The notes below the pieces were generated by a model. It searched no databases, was not told the DNA's origin, and saw only the letters and a list, made by a program, of their open reading frames with translations. DNA of 5,108 nt, taken from positions 1 through 5,108 of the forward strand of contig JAJOKI010000046.1 in assembly GCA_021129915.1 (NCBI GenBank), written 5' to 3'. This DNA is from Methanocellales archaeon (lineage in GTDB: Archaea > Halobacteriota > UBA148 > JAJOKI01). Shown here one piece after another: positions 4,574 through 5,108 of the stretch (the first letter of the stretch is position 1; each line of letters starts with the position of its first letter). Made by a program: the position numbers and the translations under genes.

Positions 4574-5108
4574 ATGGTCAAAATTGGATTCGTGGGCGCT
4601 GGCAGGATAGGCTCGACATCGGCATATGCCACGCTGTACGATGTGGATTGCGATGAAATCGTGCTGATAGATTTGGCCGAAGATTTAGCCGTGGGCGAGG
4701 CAATGGACCTGGGGGCTGCGGCCATCGCCACAGGCAAGAACGTAATTACTGAGGGAGGTGACGATTATTCACTTTTGAGCGGTTCAAATGTCATAGTGAT
4801 CTCCGCCGGCATTGCAAGAAAACCGGGAATGACCAGGTTGGACCTGACCCAGACGAATGCGAAAATCATACAGGATGTCATCAAAAAGGTTGACGAAACC
4901 GCTCCAGATGCAATACTCGTTTTAGCCACCAACCCTGTCGATGTGATGACATATGTCGCCTATAAAATGTCCTGGAGAGCGAGAAATGAAGTCCTTGGCA
5001 TGGGCTCCTCGCATGATACCGCCAGGTTGAGAGAGCAGTTGCTGAGACTGAACGTTAAGAGCGATGCGCTGATGGTCGGAGAGCACGGGGACAGTATGAC
5101 GCTTATAA
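4574..5108 (+). CDS. mdh: malate dehydrogenase (LDH/MDH superfamily), 3' end outside window
   Basis: This enzyme interconverts malate and oxaloacetate with NAD(P)H. The 178 visible residues start at an ATG with a good ribosome-binding site. GFVGAGRIGST (GxGxxG at 8-13) is the dinucleotide fold, and LIDLAED places D33 at the end of the second strand, favouring NAD. ISAGIARKPGMTRLDLTQTN carries R82 at the substrate-specificity position, as in malate rather than lactate dehydrogenases, and R88 in the mobile loop. LATNPVDVMTY (117-127) binds cofactor. GMGSSHDTARLREQL contains D148 and R151, and GEHGDS contains the catalytic H171. The missing part should be about 120-140 residues. It is the last gene of a run with the small unknown protein and pth2. 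The residue before D148 is His, where this superfamily usually has Leu. Function is secure, cofactor less so. Confidence 0.93.
   Translation, partial: MVKIGFVGAGRIGSTSAYATLYDVDCDEIVLIDLAEDLAVGEAMDLGAAAIATGKNVITEGGDDYSLLSGSNVIVISAGIARKPGMTRLDLTQTNAKIIQDVIKKVDETAPDAILVLATNPVDVMTYVAYKMSWRARNEVLGMGSSHDTARLREQLLRLNVKSDALMVGEHGDSMTLI

Noticed and set aside
4390..4737. Minus-strand 115-codon frame across pth2 and malate dehydrogenase
   Set aside because: It is an Ala/Ser/Pro-rich antisense shadow of two strongly conserved genes.

Overview
The window looks archaeal. Its intact core genes are an archaeal-type peptidyl-tRNA hydrolase (Pth2), a geranylgeranyl-reductase-type flavoprotein of ether-lipid synthesis and an archaeal-style malate dehydrogenase. 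Promoter-like TATA elements lie about 25-30 bases upstream of several starts, and two VapBC-like toxin-antitoxin loci are present. A euryarchaeal, possibly methane-cycling lineage would fit, but the window alone does not prove the phylum.

Bases 1-2635 are accessory DNA, visibly more AT-rich and full of broken genes. From left to right they hold: a ribbon-helix-helix (RHH) antitoxin open at the left edge, broken from a PIN-domain tail by an apparent one-base loss in a G run (3-514, + strand); the wreck of a CRISPR-Cas operon on the minus strand (487-1407), in which the N-terminal third of a cas8b/csh1-type Cascade large subunit is joined directly to the C-terminal half of cas1; a divergent promoter region (about 1486-1607); a frameshifted winged-helix gene remnant (1608-1834, +); and an apparently intact VapBC-like pair (1835-2634, +). 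No CRISPR repeat array is visible. No cas7, cas5, cas3, cas4 or cas2 is present in the window.

Bases 2636-5108 are core genome. A convergent boundary with an 8-bp inverted repeat leads to the flavoprotein reductase on the minus strand (2674-3843). A short divergent promoter region follows, then a tight plus-strand operon: a small conserved archaeal protein, pth2 (start overlapping the previous stop) and malate dehydrogenase (cut by the right edge).

The main result is the Cas scar. It carries a deletion fusion, an apparent one-base insertion in cas8b and at least three lesions in cas1, and it is bracketed by toxin-antitoxin genes, one broken and one intact. It reads as an extinct adaptive-immunity island, with the right-hand toxin-antitoxin pair the only part that still looks functional.
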